NCBI GenBank assembly: GCA_002733155.1
Contig: NVUO01000034.1
Location: forward strand, 5,699 to 13,070
DNA length: 7,372 bases
DNA from: Sulfurimonas sp.
GTDB taxonomy: Bacteria > Campylobacterota > Campylobacteria > Campylobacterales > Sulfurimonadaceae
Direction: 5' to 3'
A program made the position numbers and the translations under genes. The notes under the pieces were generated by a model. It was not told where the DNA came from and did no database searches. It worked only from the letters and a program-made list of their open reading frames with translations. This document shows positions 6,774 through 7,372 of this stretch, in pieces. Within the stretch, counting starts at the first letter, position 1, and every line of letters begins with the position of its first letter.

Positions 6774-7372
6774 TTGTTTAATAATATATATCAAGATAAA
6801 AAAGTAATGATTACAGGGCATACAGGCTTCAAAGGTGCGTGGTTAACTACTTGGTTACTTAAACTAGGTTCTAAAGTAATTGGTATTTCAAAAGATATCC
6901 CAACGAATCCATCAATGTTTAAAGAATTAGACTTAGAAAAAAAAATAACACATTATCAAGAAGATATACGTGATTTAGAAAAAATGATTGAAATAATTTC
7001 TATTGAAAAGCCTGATTTTTTATTTCATCTAGCTGCCCAACCTATAGTGTCTACATCATATACTAATCCAATAGAAACAATATCTTCTAATGTTATGGGC
7101 ACTGCAAATATTCTCGAAGCGCTGAAACTCTCAAATCATAATTGTAGTGTTATTATAATTACAAGTGATAAAGCTTATGATAATGTTGAACAGGTATGGG
7201 GATATAAAGAAGATGATAAAATGGGTGGAAAAGATATATATAGTGGAAGTAAGGGTGCAGCTGAACTTATTATAAAATCTTATTATTTTTCTTTTTTTAA
7301 TAATAAAGAATCAAATATAAAATTAGCTATTGCTAGAGCTGGAAATGTCATAGGTGGTGGTGACTGGGCAAA
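6774..7372 (+). CDS. rfbG: CDP-glucose 4,6-dehydratase, 3'-truncated by the window
   Basis: RfbG converts CDP-glucose to CDP-4-keto-6-deoxyglucose with bound NAD, following RfbF. About 199 codons are visible and the frame is open to the right edge. Residues 11-23 (VMITGHTGFKGAW) hold the NAD-binding GxxGxxG. FHLAAQPIVSTSYTNP, the catalytic-loop TSDKAYDN (Thr130-Lys133) and Tyr156-x3-Lys160 (YSGSKGAAEL) follow in the right order. RAGNVIGGGDWA at the end is diagnostic for this subfamily. The start is read as TTG at 6774: the product begins (M)FNNIYQDKKV, matching the usual N-terminus of the family, and GGAG lies five bases upstream. An in-frame ATG at 6741 would add 11 residues (MHLYLKYAGVE) that do not look like the family. 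An A9 tract occurs at 6937-6945. Genes for later deoxysugar steps are expected downstream. Confidence 0.95.
   Translation, partial: MFNNIYQDKKVMITGHTGFKGAWLTTWLLKLGSKVIGISKDIPTNPSMFKELDLEKKITHYQEDIRDLEKMIEIISIEKPDFLFHLAAQPIVSTSYTNPIETISSNVMGTANILEALKLSNHNCSVIIITSDKAYDNVEQVWGYKEDDKMGGKDIYSGSKGAAELIIKSYYFSFFNNKESNIKLAIARAGNVIGGGDWA

Noticed and set aside
1..7372. CRISPR array, transposon ends, tRNA or rRNA genes
   Set aside because: No regularly spaced repeats, transposase motifs, terminal inverted repeats or RNA-gene signatures were seen. Coding sequence covers nearly the whole window.

Overview
This window is the interior of a surface-polysaccharide (O-antigen or capsule) biosynthesis locus. 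All eight genes are on the + strand and tightly packed, with overlaps of 8 and 4 bp, abutting ends, and gaps of 2, 5 and 10 bp; the largest gap is 59 bp. The DNA is very AT-rich, with some 60-base lines near 10-20% G+C and Lys/Asn/Ile-rich proteins. With the gene content, this best fits a Campylobacterota member such as an Arcobacter or Sulfurimonas relative. That assignment is an inference; no rRNA or other phylogenetic marker is present.

Layout. Positions 2-577 hold the C-terminal part of an NAD-dependent sugar epimerase/dehydratase (SDR) that begins upstream of the window. It abuts a metal-dependent cyclase/kynurenine-formamidase-like hydrolase (578-1240), which overlaps a HAD-family phosphatase (1233-1889). 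That gene overlaps a 502-residue protein with a GT-B-like C-terminal half (1886-3394), probably an unassigned surface-carbohydrate glycosyltransferase. Next come rfbF, glucose-1-phosphate cytidylyltransferase (3400-4173), an AlgI/DltB-type MBOAT O-acyltransferase (4184-5653) and a membrane-anchored SGNH-hydrolase-like protein (5656-6714). Last is the 5' part of rfbG, CDP-glucose 4,6-dehydratase. Its reading frame is open to the window edge, and it most likely starts at a TTG at 6774.

How the genes may work together. RfbF makes CDP-glucose and RfbG converts it to CDP-4-keto-6-deoxyglucose, the entry point to 3,6-dideoxyhexoses and other CDP-linked deoxysugars; the genes for the later steps should lie downstream. 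The MBOAT/SGNH pair would O-acylate (for example acetylate) a sugar of the exported glycan. The SDR-cyclase-HAD trio looks like a small precursor-making module whose product cannot be named from sequence. The 502-aa protein would be the transferase that uses one of these donors.

The points most worth a second look are the acyltransferase pair lying between rfbF and rfbG, the SDR-cyclase-HAD trio with an apparently intact metal site, the unassigned GT-B-like protein, and a GCGAAGC mini-hairpin inside the disputed N-terminus of the HAD gene. I saw no tRNA, rRNA, CRISPR array, insertion sequence or convincing terminator. There is no non-coding stretch longer than 59 bp.
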